A stretch of 64,000 nucleotides of DNA from Devosia sp. Root685. Its GTDB lineage: Bacteria; Pseudomonadota; Alphaproteobacteria; Rhizobiales; Devosiaceae. The translations under genes were made by a program, and so were the position numbers. Under the pieces are notes generated by a model. It made no database searches, was not told the origin of the DNA, and saw only the letters and a program-made list of their open reading frames with translations. The stretch spans positions 808,871 to 872,870 of the forward strand of contig NZ_LMHK01000001.1 in NCBI RefSeq assembly GCF_001427875.1, read 5' to 3'. Of the stretch, positions 1 to 8,705 are shown in pieces (the stretch's first letter is position 1; each line of letters starts with the position of its first letter).

Positions 1-1264
1 GCTTGGCCTTCGCGCCGGATCGACCATTTCGGTTGAGGATGCGATCAAATCGCTGGTGACGCTTTCGGCCAATGACATGGCCCGCGTGATCGCCGAGCAC
101 ATCTCGGGTACCGAGAGCAAATTTGCCGAGCGCATGACGGCCACGGCACGCGCCATGGGCATGCGCAACACCACCTATCGCAATGCTTCGGGCCTGCCCG
201 ATGGCGGCCAGGTGACGACGGTGCGCGACCAGGCGATCCTCGGCATCGCGATCTACCAGCATTTTCCCAACTATTACGAATTCTTCCAGACCACGGCCTT
301 CCGCTACGGCGGCAAGACCTATGGCAACCACAACCGCGTGCTCGGCTATATGGGTGCCGTCGATGGCATCAAGACCGGCTATATCAATGCTGCCGGCTCG
401 AACCTGCTTACGGCCGCCCGCAAGGATAACCGCCACATCGTCATCGTCGCTTTCGGCTTCAACTCGGCTGGCGCGCGCGACGAGAAGGTGCGTCAGCTGG
501 TTGCCAACTATTTGCCCAAGGGGCGCCGCGGCGACTATCTGCAGACCGCCATGGTTCCGCAGCCGGGCCGCCAGGGCAATTCGAATGTGCAGGTTGCCGT
601 GGCTCAGCCCGTACAGCCGGTATTCGTGATGCCGATGCCCCTGCCCGGCTTCCGCCTTGCCGAACTGGCTGCTGCGCAGAATGGCGCGCCGCAGGTCGTC
701 GTGGCTTCGGCAGCACCGGTTCCGGTTGCTGTGCCCACCGATCTCGGCCTTCAGCCGGCCGTGCAGGCTGCCGCCGTTCTTGCTGCACCGACGCAGGCGC
801 CGACCCCGGCTTATCCCAGCCAGGACATTATCGGCGCCTGGCTGAGCGATACTTATAATCTCGGCGCGCCGCCGGCTGCGCTTGGCTCGACCCGCGCTTC
901 GGCGCCGCTGGAGCCGCCGGGCAATGTCGGTTCGGGCGCGGCGCCTGCTCCCATTCCTCCGGCCGAACAGCCTATCGATCTCATGACCAGCGGCACCGTC
1001 GATACGGCCGGCCTGTCGGCTGGTGCGTGGATCGTGCAGATCGGCGCTGGTCCTTCGGAAGACAGCGCTCGATCCATGCTGTCGGACGCTGCCGGCAAGG
1101 TCGGTGGGCTCGGTGATTTCCGCTCCTATGTCGAGCGCTTCGAAAAGAATGGCCAGGTTTTCTATCGTGCCCGCTTCGTCGGTTTTGGCGACCGGGACGG
1201 CGCGACGGCCATGTGCAACCGCCTCAAGGACGCCAATATGGCGTGTCTGGCGATGCAGGGCTGA
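1..1264 (+). CDS. D-alanyl-D-alanine carboxypeptidase (peptidase S11) with SPOR domain, 5' truncated
   Basis: A penicillin-binding protein of the S11 family that trims the terminal D-Ala from peptidoglycan stem peptides in the periplasm. The reading frame is open from base 2, so the signal peptide and the SxxK motif lie before the window. The second motif (SAN in 'LSANDMARVIAEH') and the third (KTG in 'DGIKTGYINAAG') are present. After a Pro/Ala/Val-rich linker, about the last 80 residues ('AWIVQIGAGPSEDSARSML' onward) form a SPOR domain, which binds denuded glycan at division sites. This suggests septal action. A 90-residue gene and a terminator follow. A second S11 enzyme without SPOR lies at 25232-26386. 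Confidence 0.93.
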   Translation, partial: LGLRAGSTISVEDAIKSLVTLSANDMARVIAEHISGTESKFAERMTATARAMGMRNTTYRNASGLPDGGQVTTVRDQAILGIAIYQHFPNYYEFFQTTAFRYGGKTYGNHNRVLGYMGAVDGIKTGYINAAGSNLLTAARKDNRHIVIVAFGFNSAGARDEKVRQLVANYLPKGRRGDYLQTAMVPQPGRQGNSNVQVAVAQPVQPVFVMPMPLPGFRLAELAAAQNGAPQVVVASAAPVPVAVPTDLGLQPAVQAAAVLAAPTQAPTPAYPSQDIIGAWLSDTYNLGAPPAALGSTRASAPLEPPGNVGSGAAPAPIPPAEQPIDLMTSGTVDTAGLSAGAWIVQIGAGPSEDSARSMLSDAAGKVGGLGDFRSYVERFEKNGQVFYRARFVGFGDRDGATAMCNRLKDANMACLAMQG

Positions 1265-1349
1265 TGCCCTGAAAGAAGAGTGAAGTGGCGGGCCTGTCGC
1301 CTGCCGCCTCTTGTGTAAGCAGTTTGGTGCCTGTGTTTGGAGTAGCCCA

Positions 1350-1622
1350 ATGAGCGAACGCAATTCCCTGGTGGAACTGGCCAATTTTATCGGCCGCTCC
1401 CCCCTCGCCTCGCCTGACATGAGCGCGCGCAACAAAGCGCTGTCGGGCATGACGGAACGCCTGTTGCCCAAGCAGCGGCGCTCGGTGGGCGATCTGATGA
1501 ATGTTGTGCTGACCCTGTCGGCCCGCACGCGGCGGATGGTGCAGGAACCGGTGCATATAGACCTCGACGTGTTTGCCCCGGGTGGCAAGCGCGCGCTGGT
1601 GATGCGGCTGGGTGAGAAATAA
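1350..1622 (+). CDS. hypothetical protein, 90 aa
   Basis: I do not recognise this family. The start at 1350 is chosen because GGAG (1339-1342) sits seven bases before the ATG; a longer reading from 1311 has no ribosome binding site. The product 'MSERNSLVELANFIGRSPL...' has no signal peptide or membrane segment. It is soluble, with a basic middle ('LLPKQRRSVGDLM') and an Arg-rich stretch near 'LSARTRRMVQEPV'. It lies 85 bases after the DD-carboxypeptidase on the same strand, and an intrinsic terminator follows at once, so the two may share a transcript. No function can be assigned. Confidence 0.65.
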   Translation: MSERNSLVELANFIGRSPLASPDMSARNKALSGMTERLLPKQRRSVGDLMNVVLTLSARTRRMVQEPVHIDLDVFAPGGKRALVMRLGEK

Positions 1623-1650
1623 AAAAGGGCGCTATTGGCGCCCTTTTTCT
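1621..1650 (+). terminator. Rho-independent terminator after the 90-aa gene
   Basis: A GGGCGC / GCGCCC stem with a short loop is preceded by an A-run and followed by CTTTTTC, directly after the stop codon at 1620-1622. The A-run means it could also act on the minus strand. Confidence 0.8.
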
Positions 1651-1683
1651 TGATCGGTACCTTTAGGGCTTCCGTGGCTCCCG

Positions 1684-1722
1684 CTCCACCCCCTCCCATC
1701 CTCCCCCATCAAGGGGGAGGTG
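1684..1722. repeat. dispersed repeat, family B (CCTCCCATCCTCCCCCATCAAGGGGGAGG type), copy 1
   Basis: A 39-base pyrimidine-rich unit with an internal hairpin (CTCCCCCATCAAGGGGGAG). It matches 50034-50072 essentially base for base and recurs inverted at 50117-50153. It lies between convergent gene ends (1622 on plus, MATE stop at 1748 on minus), as is typical of REP-like elements. Confidence 0.8.
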
Positions 1723-1747
1723 TCGCATCGAGTTTGCCTCGTGCCCC

Positions 1748-3109
1748 TCAGACAAGCGCGACGATCTTCTTTTTCTTCCAGACGAACTGGTACCAGGCGG
1801 CTTGCAGGAACATCATGCAGGTGAAGCTGGCGGCGTAGGCGATCCAGATGCCGGTAAGGCCCAGGCTGGTCTGGCTGAGCAGAATTGCGCCAGGCAGTTC
1901 GATGAGCAAGATGCAGGCGAGCGACAGGAGCATCGGGGCATAGACCGTGCCGCTGGCGCGCATGATGCCGGAGAAAACCACGCTCCAGCCGAAGCACAGG
2001 AGGCTCCACAACACCACATGCAGCAGCGTTTCGGCCAGTTCGATCACCGCTGGATCGGTGATGAACAGGGCTATGACGTGCTGGCTGAAGAGATAGGCCA
2101 GAATGATCAGGCCGCCAGTGATGATCAGATTGAGCATCAATGCGGTGCGGGTGATGGCGCCGAGCTGGTCAGATTTGCGCGCGCCGATCGCCTGAGCGGC
2201 GAAGATCGAGGCCGCGATGCCGATCGACATGGCCGGAAACTGCACATAGCTCATCACCTGCCCGAGCGCGCCATAGGCAGCCGTCGCGTCGGAGCCGAAG
2301 CGATTGACGAGGCCAACGACGACGATGCCGGCAATGGAGGAAATGACCATTTGCAGGCCAGCGGGAATGCCGAGCTTGAGAATGAGGCCGAGGAGCTTGA
2401 AATCGGGCCTGATCATGGCGCCGAGCAAAATCCTGTCGGGCGCGAGCGGCATGTTGCGCACGCGCATATAGATGAACAGGAAGATCAGCACCGTGAGGAA
2501 GCCCGAAATCATGGCGATAGCGGCCGCGTTGACCCCCAATTGCGGCAGGCCGAACCAGCCTTGAATGAGGGCCGGGGTGACCAGGAGACTGACCACCATG
2601 GAGAGAACAAGCGAAACCAGGGGCGTGATGGTGTCGCCGACGCCGCGCAGGACGGAGGTGACGACGAGGAACATGAAAAAGCCGGGCATGCCGATCAGGA
2701 CGATGCGGGCATAGCCGACGGACATGGCGAGGATGTTTTCTGGCGCGCCCAGCACCGTCAGAATCTGTTCGGTCCAGATGCCGCCGACGATGGAGACGAA
2801 GAGGCCGAGCACAATCGTGGTCGCCAGCGTGGTGCCGGCGACCTGCTTGACCTTATCAATATTTTTGGCGCCCCAGGCCTGGCCGATCAGAATGGTCGAG
2901 CCGGCGGAGAGGCCGATGATGAAGCTCATGAGGAAGAACATGATGGGGAAGAAGGTGGCGGTGGCCGCCAGCGCTTCGACGCCGATCATCTGCCCGACAT
3001 AAATGGAATTAACCGTTCCCGAGAGGGCCTGAAGAATATTCGAGGCCATGAGGGGAAGCAGAAAGACGGCGAACCGCTGCCAGAGGGGGCGGGTGGAATG
3101 GGGGTCCAT
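1748..3109 (-). CDS. MATE family efflux transporter
   Basis: A 453-residue inner-membrane protein of the MATE family, which exports drugs or metabolites in exchange for H+ or Na+. It has the expected length, about 12 hydrophobic segments, and two homologous MatE halves (roughly residues 15-180 and 235-400). Characteristic stretches are 'LSGTVNSIYVGQMIGVEALAA' near the N-terminus and 'GQAWGAKNID' after the second helix. The C-terminus is basic ('FVWKKKKIVALV'). It stands alone, its 3' end next to repeat family B. The substrate cannot be told from sequence. A 442-residue open frame on the opposite strand over the same bases is a composition artefact. Confidence 0.92.
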   Translation of the reverse strand: MDPHSTRPLWQRFAVFLLPLMASNILQALSGTVNSIYVGQMIGVEALAATATFFPIMFFLMSFIIGLSAGSTILIGQAWGAKNIDKVKQVAGTTLATTIVLGLFVSIVGGIWTEQILTVLGAPENILAMSVGYARIVLIGMPGFFMFLVVTSVLRGVGDTITPLVSLVLSMVVSLLVTPALIQGWFGLPQLGVNAAAIAMISGFLTVLIFLFIYMRVRNMPLAPDRILLGAMIRPDFKLLGLILKLGIPAGLQMVISSIAGIVVVGLVNRFGSDATAAYGALGQVMSYVQFPAMSIGIAASIFAAQAIGARKSDQLGAITRTALMLNLIITGGLIILAYLFSQHVIALFITDPAVIELAETLLHVVLWSLLCFGWSVVFSGIMRASGTVYAPMLLSLACILLIELPGAILLSQTSLGLTGIWIAYAASFTCMMFLQAAWYQFVWKKKKIVALV

Positions 3110-3253
3110 AGGAACGCTCCAGATAAATGAGTCATAACGGTCGTCACGGCGGCAGGCCCCGAACCGGTTTAACTGAAAGAATCAGCTGGCCGGAGGGACC
3201 AATTCACACCTCGAAGACGAGGTGCCGGCTGGACGGGCGCTGGAGGCATGGCA

Positions 3254-3427
3254 ATGACACGCAGGTTGTCTACGCCGCTCCGTGTGGAGCGTCAACGAGG
3301 CGATGACGGCGGCGTGATCGGTGAGCGGCTGACGGAGCTGGAGATTGCCGCCCTGCCCCGCGCCGCGTTTGGGTTTGCTGTCCGCTGGATAAACGTTCCC
3401 AGACAGTTGCCAGCCGCAGCGCTCTAG
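3254..3427 (+). CDS. candidate small ORF, 57 aa, unknown
   Basis: The 335-base stretch between the MATE gene start (3109) and the tRNA (3445) has no other gene. It holds a 57-codon frame that starts at ATG 3254 with GGAGG seven bases upstream and stops at TAG 3427, 17 bases before the tRNA. The product begins 'MTRRLSTPLRVERQRGDDGG' and has no signal peptide or membrane helix. Only the ribosome binding site and GC-rich codon use support it. Chance is a real alternative. Confidence 0.25.
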   Translation: MTRRLSTPLRVERQRGDDGGVIGERLTELEIAALPRAAFGFAVRWINVPRQLPAAAL

Positions 3428-3444
3428 GCTAGGACCGTGCCCGT

Positions 3445-3528
3445 GCCCCTCTGGCGGAATGGTAGACGCAGAGGACTCAAAATCCTCCGCCGCGAGGCGT
3501 GCCGGTTCGAGTCCGGCGGGGGGCACCA
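3445..3528 (+). tRNA. tRNA-Leu (anticodon CAA)
   Basis: The 5' acceptor strand GCCCCTC pairs with GGGGGGC before discriminator A and an encoded CCA. The anticodon stem GAGGA/TCCTC encloses CTCAAAA, giving CAA. The class II variable arm, T-arm GGTTCGAGTCC and 84-base length all fit tRNA-Leu decoding UUG. Confidence 0.96.
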
Positions 3529-3579
3529 GTTTTCCCAAATTTGCTGCAAGTGTGCCTTGGGTCCGTGGACCGGAGCAAG

Positions 3580-3605
3580 AAAAGGGCCCCGCCGTGCGGA
3601 GCCCG
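3580..3605 (-). terminator. intrinsic terminator of the Omp25-like gene
   Basis: Read on the minus strand just after the stop at 3614, GGGCTCCGC-ACG-GCGGGGCCC folds into a GC-rich stem followed by a short T-run. It lies between convergent tRNA-Leu and the outer-membrane protein gene. Confidence 0.7.
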
Positions 3606-3613
3606 CTTGGTGC

Positions 3614-4291
3614 TTAGAAGCGGTAGTTCAGGCCAACCTTGACGCTGTGATAGCGCAGGGTCTCGCGCAGGTCGAATGCAGCGGCTGGCGGGGTGTTGCT
3701 GAACACGATCGGATTGCCCAGATCGGTAAAGGCGTATTCGCCGAATACGCTGACCTGATCGGTCAGCTTGACTTCGAGACCACCGCCGAGCGTGTAGCCC
3801 ACGCGGCCATTGCCGTGGAATGGAAGTGGTCCATTAAAATCCGCGGAAGTGTCGGTCGAGCCGAAAGCCAAACCGCCGTGAGCGTAAAACAGCGTGTTAT
3901 CCATCGCCACGCCGGCTCGCGCCCGCAGACTACCGGTATATTGCAGGGTCGACTTGATGAGGGCGCCGGCGCCGTTGGTTTCGCCATGCAGATTGGCCCA
4001 GGCCAGATCGGCAATGCCGCCGATGACGAAGTTATTGATCTGATAATCGGCGCCAAGCTGAACGCCGAGAAGGCCGCCAGAAGGACTCCCCACCCACGGA
4101 AAGCCAGCACCTGCGCTTCCATGATATTCGAACGTGCCGCCGGCATAGCCGCCAAAAATGCCCGCATAAAAACCCGTCCAGTCGGAGGCGATATAGCCAT
4201 CGGGTTCGGGGACATAGACAACCCCGAGGTCGGCGGCATAGGCAGGCGTACTCACGAGAATAGCCGCCACCAAAAGCGCATTGCGTTTCAA
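3614..4291 (-). CDS. outer membrane beta-barrel protein, Omp25/Omp31 family
   Basis: A 225-residue secreted protein. Residues 1-20 ('MKRNALLVAAILVSTPAYAA') are a signal peptide cut after AYA. The mature part has the features of the Hyphomicrobiales Omp25/31 immunogenic porin-like barrels: 'WTGFYAGIFGGYAGG' after the leader, alternating Gly/aromatic strands, 'FGEYAFTDLG' near the end, and a C-terminal Phe ('VKVGLNYRF') for BAM-dependent insertion. These proteins are structural outer-membrane components and surface antigens. It is monocistronic. A TTAACCAT motif at 4327-4334 upstream resembles a CtrA half-site, which is only suggestive. Confidence 0.88.
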   Translation of the reverse strand: MKRNALLVAAILVSTPAYAADLGVVYVPEPDGYIASDWTGFYAGIFGGYAGGTFEYHGSAGAGFPWVGSPSGGLLGVQLGADYQINNFVIGGIADLAWANLHGETNGAGALIKSTLQYTGSLRARAGVAMDNTLFYAHGGLAFGSTDTSADFNGPLPFHGNGRVGYTLGGGLEVKLTDQVSVFGEYAFTDLGNPIVFSNTPPAAAFDLRETLRYHSVKVGLNYRF

Positions 4292-4648
4292 ATCAACATC
4301 CCTCCAAACGTGTTGTTGGGACTACATTAACCATAAGTCGTCAAAAAATCGTTTACTGGGGGTGGTTTGAAACAGGCCGAACGAAATTACTTACCGCCCG
4401 GCAGCGCGTTTACTGTTGATACGCAAGTACACCTACTGACATGGCCGTATGCGCCAACGGCTCGCGCCGATCCGAATTGCAGGGCGCCGATATTTTGCCC
4501 CCGGCGGGCTATCCCCGCTCAAACAGCAATCCGAAACGAAGAACCCTGGCATCGACCGAGGCCCATCTTGAAATCTCAGGATGGGCCCCGGCCAAGCGCC
4601 GGGGTGACAATGGCGTTTTGGAGGGTTGTCGTTCGGACGTGAAGCCCT
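4292..4648. other. intergenic region, no convincing gene
   Basis: This 357-base gap carries the upstream region of the Omp25-like gene on its left and a degraded copy of repeat family A at 4561-4609 on its right. Open frames here run through the repeat, lack ribosome binding sites and show no protein-like pattern, so none is called. Confidence 0.6.
4561..4609. repeat. dispersed repeat, family A, partial copy
   Basis: It matches the right half of the palindromic element at 14438-14508, 30727-30796 and 53269-53338 (CCATCTTGA.ATCTCAGGATGGGCCCCGG...CGGGGTGACA). The left arm has decayed, so this is a truncated copy. It lies downstream of the DUF4344 gene. Confidence 0.85.
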
Positions 4649-5623
4649 TTAGTCCTTCTGTACCGTCATGAACGTATCGATGATGTAGTCCCAGCTCGCG
4701 TCGTAGCGGGCGAATTCATTTGGGCAGCGCAGGGCGCGGGCCGCGGGGAGGATGTTGAGGTCGTCGGTCTTTTCGAGCCACTCCATGATTTTGGCCTGGT
4801 CGAAGTCGGCAGGGTTCTTTTCGATGGTTTCGAAGACCATGACCATGCCCGGCGTCAGGATGGGACCGTAGGCTTCCATATCCGAACCCATGACCAGACA
4901 CATCACGTCGTAGTAGCGCTGCTGGCCGAGGCTGTGCTCGTTTGAAAAGATAGCGCGGGTGATATCTTCCGGAGCGCGGGAAAGCTGCTTGAAGAAATAG
5001 GCGCCGAGCAGCGCGAGGCGCGAGGGGCGTTCTTCGAACGTGTCGCCCTCTTCATCGGCGCCGATCAGGGTGAGCGCGGCGAACTGGTCGACAGCGTCTT
5101 CCTCGCGGCCGGTGATCGGAAGATCGTAAAGCGCGGTCAGGCCGTGACCAAGCTCGTGCAGGAGGATGAAAAGCGTCGTGCCGGTCAACACCGCGTCCTG
5201 ATCGGCCCAGCGGAACAGGCCGCCTTCGGGGCCTTCGAGTTGCTGATAGGTGTCGTTGTAGAGGACGACCATCTCGTAGCAAAAGGTGATGGCCTGGTCG
5301 CTCGGCGACCAGAAGGCATTGGGATAGCCGCAATCGGTAAAGGTGACCGGGACATCGACCGGCAGGGCGATCTGGTCGGCGAGGTCATCGAGAATTTCGG
5401 CGAAAATGCCTTCCTTCTCGAATTTTGAGCGGATCAGGCCGGCTTCGCGAATGCTGCTTGGTTCGAAAGTGAGGACGAAACGATGTTCGCCCAGAACTGC
5501 GCCAGCGGCGGCCCCCGGGGTCAATGTTTCAGTTTCGACCTCCTGGATGAGGTTAAAATCCTCTGCAATGACCGGTGTCGTGGCCAGACCGGCCAGCAAG
5601 CTCAAAAGTGCCAATGAACGCAC
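4649..5623 (-). CDS. DUF4344 putative secreted metallopeptidase
   Basis: A 324-residue protein with a signal peptide ('MRSLALLSLLAGLATTPVIAE'). It carries a gluzincin-type zinc motif, HExxH, in 'LLHELGHGLTALYDLP', followed by the acidic 'GREEDAVDQFAA', which could provide the third zinc ligand (Glu/Asp). This layout is that of DUF4344 metallopeptidase-like proteins. Four cysteines in 'TDCGYPNAF', 'ITFCYE', 'DVMCLV' and 'ALRCPNEF' could form disulfides in the periplasm. Substrates of the family are unknown to me. It is single, followed downstream by a partial repeat A and preceded by a 157-base gap. Confidence 0.83.
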   Translation of the reverse strand: MRSLALLSLLAGLATTPVIAEDFNLIQEVETETLTPGAAAGAVLGEHRFVLTFEPSSIREAGLIRSKFEKEGIFAEILDDLADQIALPVDVPVTFTDCGYPNAFWSPSDQAITFCYEMVVLYNDTYQQLEGPEGGLFRWADQDAVLTGTTLFILLHELGHGLTALYDLPITGREEDAVDQFAALTLIGADEEGDTFEERPSRLALLGAYFFKQLSRAPEDITRAIFSNEHSLGQQRYYDVMCLVMGSDMEAYGPILTPGMVMVFETIEKNPADFDQAKIMEWLEKTDDLNILPAARALRCPNEFARYDASWDYIIDTFMTVQKD

Positions 5624-5780
5624 GAGACGCCCCCTATACTAAAAATCTACCGCCGCACCATAGGGACGAGCCGATGGATGAAAAGGGAAAGACGGGATCA
5701 CCGTGAAGGTTTTCTTTATGAGGCGGCACAAAGGTTTAGGCCACACGATGGCCGAGCGCACAACCGTCGGCCAGTCCAGC

Positions 5781-6059
5781 CTAAAAACCCGGCGTGACCG
5801 GCTTGGGGAAATTAAGTGAGTCAAAGCGGCGCTGGAGCTGGATGTCGTCGATGCGCCGCTCGATGGTGTTGATCTCTACCTTGTACTGATATTGCTCGCT
5901 CTTTTGCGACAGCTCGCGTTGCAGGCAGACCAGCCTTTGCTGGTTGGCCTCGATGGCAGCGGCCGTGTCACCAGCCACCGGAGCGGGGCAAGCGGCCGAG
6001 GCCGGGGCGGCGGCGCAGGCGGCGAGCAGGATGGCGAGGGCCAGGCGTTTTGTGGTCAT
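5781..6059 (-). CDS. small secreted hypothetical protein, 92 aa
   Basis: The product begins with a clear signal peptide ('MTTKRLALAILLAACAAAPASA') with likely cleavage after ASA, leaving about 70 residues. The mature part has two cysteines ('ACPAPVAG', 'RLVCLQREL') and a Gln/Glu/Arg-rich helical stretch ('QRELSQKSEQYQYKVEINTIERRIDDIQLQRRFDSL' region) that looks like a short coiled coil. It lies 59 bases downstream of mrcA on the same strand and could be co-transcribed with it. That would suit a small periplasmic partner in wall synthesis, but this is inference from position only. I do not recognise the family. Confidence 0.6.
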   Translation of the reverse strand: MTTKRLALAILLAACAAAPASAACPAPVAGDTAAAIEANQQRLVCLQRELSQKSEQYQYKVEINTIERRIDDIQLQRRFDSLNFPKPVTPGF

Positions 6060-6118
6060 GGTTTCAAGATGGGCGCTTGCCGGACAGTGTGCAAATCACG
6101 ACGGAGGGACTGGCTGGC

Positions 6119-8602
6119 CTAGTTACCTGACAGACTTTGTGGCGCGCTGAGGCTCGGGTCGAGGAATTGGCCGTTGCGGCTCGGCTGGGTGACGACGGCG
6201 CCGCCATATTGCTGCTGCATCTGGGTCTGGCGCTGGGCCGCGTCGTAGCCCTGGACATCGACGCCGATGACCGAGGTCATGAGGTTCGGTCCGGTGCCGG
6301 GCTTGAAGGCTTCCTGAATGCCGGATTCGCCTTCATAGGCCTGCACGCCGGTGCTTGGATTGATCCAGGCCGTGGTCATGCCGGCGGGCGTATTGAAGGG
6401 GGTCGGCGGCTTGCCGGCCATGGCTTTGGCCATGAAGTTGGTGAAGATCGGCACGGCGAGGCCGCCGCCGGTCGAGGCATTGCCCATGGACCGGGGGCGA
6501 TCGTAGCCAACGTAGATGCCGACGGCGAGTTCGGGGGTGAAGCCGACGAACCAGGCGTCCTTATAGTCATTGGTGGTGCCGGTCTTGCCTGCGACCGGAC
6601 GGTTGAGCGCGCGGGCGGCGGTGCCGGTGCCGCGCTGGACGACGCCTTCGAGCATGGACGTGACCTGATAGGCGGTCATCGGATCGAGAACCTGGGGGCG
6701 GTTGTCGAGAATGCGGGGCTCGCCCTGCCCGTGCCAATCCTCGGACGCGCAGCCTTCGCAGATGCGCTCGTCGTGGCGATAGACCGTGGTGCCGTAACGA
6801 TCCTGAATGCGGTCGATGAGGGTCGGCACGATCTTGCGACCGCCATTGGCGATGGTCGCATAGGCCGAGGTCATGCGCATATTGGTGGTTTCGCCGGCGC
6901 CGAGGGACATGGCGAGAACGGGCTGCATATCGTCGTAGATGCCGAACATGCGGGCATATTCCGAGATCAGCGGCATGCCGATGTCGCGCGCAAGGCGCAC
7001 GGTCATGACGTTTCGGCTGCGCTCGATGCCGCGGCGGAGGGTCTGGGGGCCGTAAAATTCCTGGGCGTAGTTTTCGGGGCGCCAGATGGAGCCGTCGCCA
7101 TTGCGGATTTCAACGGGGGCGTCGAGGACGACGGAGGCTGGGGTGTAGCCATTGTCGAGAGCGGCGGCATAGACGATGGGCTTGAAGGAGGAGCCGGGCT
7201 GGCGGAGGGCTTGGGTGGCGCGATTAAACTCGGATTCGGCGAAGGAGAAGCCGCCGACCATGGCGAGGACGCGGCCGGTGCGCGGGTCCATGGCGACGAG
7301 CGAGCCTTCGACTTCGGGCACCTGTTCGAGGGTGAAGATGCCGTCCTTGCCGGCGACGGGGGACACGTAGACGACGTCTCCGACCTTGACCAAATCCTGC
7401 ACAGGCTTTGAGACCCAGCGGATTTCGGGGCCGGACAGCGTGCCCTCGACGCGTTCGGGGCTCGAGGCGCCATCGACGTCGTTTTCGGGGCGGAGGCCGA
7501 TGCGGGCTTCGTTGCCGCCAACAGAGAGCACGACGGCGAGTTGCCATTCGGGCACGTCGCTCAACGGTTTGATCTTGGCGACATCGAGACCCCAGTCTTC
7601 GCCCAGTTCGATGCTGGCGACCGGGCCGCGGAAACCGCGGGTGTGGTCGTATTCGATCAGGCCATCCATGAGGGCGCGACGGGCATATTCCTGGAGGCGC
7701 GGCTCAAGCGTGGTGCGGACCGAGAGGCCGCCACCATAGAGCTGGTCTTCGCCATAGAGTTTGGCCAGTTCGCGGCGCACGTCTTCGGTAAAGTATTCGG
7801 CAGCGTAGACCTGGCTGCCGGAAGCGCGCGGGATGACGTTGAGGGGCGCGGCCTTGGCGGCGGCGGCCTCTTCGGGCGTGGCGTAGCCGTTTTCGACCAT
7901 GCGATCGATCACCCAGTTGCGGCGCTCGATAGCGGCCTGCGGGCGGCGGAAGGGATGATAATTGTTCGGGCCCTTTGGGAGCGCGGCGATATAGGCGGCT
8001 TCGGGGAGCGTGAGCTGATAGAGCGCCTTGTCGAAATAATTGAGGGCCGCGGCAGCGACGCCGTAGGAATTGAGGCCGAGGAAAATCTCGTTGAGATAGA
8101 GCTCGAGAATCTTGTCCTTGGTGAAGGTCGACTCGATACGGATGGCGAGGATGGCTTCCTGAATCTTTCGATCCCAGGTCTGCTCGGAGGTGAGCAGGAA
8201 GTTCTTGGCGACCTGCTGGGTGATGCTGGAGCCGCCGCCCTGAATGGAGCTGTTGCCATCCATGCGGGCGAGCAGGTTGTCGCGCAGCGCGCGGACGATG
8301 CCGTCGATGGCGATGCCATTATGGGAATAGAAGTCCTTGTCTTCGGCCGAAAGGAAGGCGTTGACGAGGAGCGGCGGCACGGTTTCGATGGGCTGGAAGA
8401 GGCGCCGTTCCCTGGCGTATTCGGCCAGAAGCGTACCGTCGGCGGCGTGGACGCGGGTGGTCACAGGCGGCTGATAGTCCTTGAGGACGGTGTAGTCGGG
8501 CAATTGCGCGGAGACGGTGGCGAGATACACGGCGGCCACGGCGACGCCGGCAAGCGCCACGAACATGCCGAAACCAAATAGCCAGCCGAGTAGACGAAAC
8601 AT
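6119..8602 (-). CDS. mrcA: penicillin-binding protein 1A (class A, bifunctional)
   Basis: An 827-residue bitopic inner-membrane enzyme that polymerises lipid II (glycosyltransferase) and cross-links stem peptides (transpeptidase). Residues 8-30 are the membrane anchor. The GT51 domain has the catalytic Glu87 in 'SAEDKDFYSHNG' and 'GGSSITQQVAKN' near 123-134. An OB-like insert follows at about 320-430. The transpeptidase has the SxxK serine at 471 in 'RQPGSSFKPIVY', SRN as the second motif and 'AGKTGTTNDYKDAWF' as the KTG box. The length is normal. It lies downstream of the amidase, the usual rne / amidase / mrcA arrangement of this order. Confidence 0.97.
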   Translation of the reverse strand: MFRLLGWLFGFGMFVALAGVAVAAVYLATVSAQLPDYTVLKDYQPPVTTRVHAADGTLLAEYARERRLFQPIETVPPLLVNAFLSAEDKDFYSHNGIAIDGIVRALRDNLLARMDGNSSIQGGGSSITQQVAKNFLLTSEQTWDRKIQEAILAIRIESTFTKDKILELYLNEIFLGLNSYGVAAAALNYFDKALYQLTLPEAAYIAALPKGPNNYHPFRRPQAAIERRNWVIDRMVENGYATPEEAAAAKAAPLNVIPRASGSQVYAAEYFTEDVRRELAKLYGEDQLYGGGLSVRTTLEPRLQEYARRALMDGLIEYDHTRGFRGPVASIELGEDWGLDVAKIKPLSDVPEWQLAVVLSVGGNEARIGLRPENDVDGASSPERVEGTLSGPEIRWVSKPVQDLVKVGDVVYVSPVAGKDGIFTLEQVPEVEGSLVAMDPRTGRVLAMVGGFSFAESEFNRATQALRQPGSSFKPIVYAAALDNGYTPASVVLDAPVEIRNGDGSIWRPENYAQEFYGPQTLRRGIERSRNVMTVRLARDIGMPLISEYARMFGIYDDMQPVLAMSLGAGETTNMRMTSAYATIANGGRKIVPTLIDRIQDRYGTTVYRHDERICEGCASEDWHGQGEPRILDNRPQVLDPMTAYQVTSMLEGVVQRGTGTAARALNRPVAGKTGTTNDYKDAWFVGFTPELAVGIYVGYDRPRSMGNASTGGGLAVPIFTNFMAKAMAGKPPTPFNTPAGMTTAWINPSTGVQAYEGESGIQEAFKPGTGPNLMTSVIGVDVQGYDAAQRQTQMQQQYGGAVVTQPSRNGQFLDPSLSAPQSLSGN

Positions 8603-8705
8603 GCGATCAGATACTCCACGCCATGAGGGGACAGTCCGCCCTACCCCGATTCACGACGGTATTTTCAACAATAGCAGAGCGGGCGCGGGCGCTTAATCAC
8701 TTTGC

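Noticed and set aside
1802..3130. 442-codon plus-strand frame opposite the MATE gene
   Set aside because: It is His/Asp/Glu/Gly-rich, as produced by antisense reading of a GC-rich hydrophobic membrane gene, and it has no domain or ribosome site. The MATE protein on the minus strand is unambiguous.
3182..3538. 118-codon minus-strand frame covering tRNA-Leu
   Set aside because: It contains the 'PPAGLEPARLAAEDFESSAS' pattern that results from reading a tRNA gene antisense.
4367..4671. Two overlapping plus-strand frames in the gap before the DUF4344 gene
   Set aside because: They run through a family A repeat and have no convincing start or protein pattern.
6137..7411. Long plus-strand frames opposite mrcA (6137-7411, 7541-8581)
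   Set aside because: Antisense shadows of the class A PBP gene, with no protein-like features.
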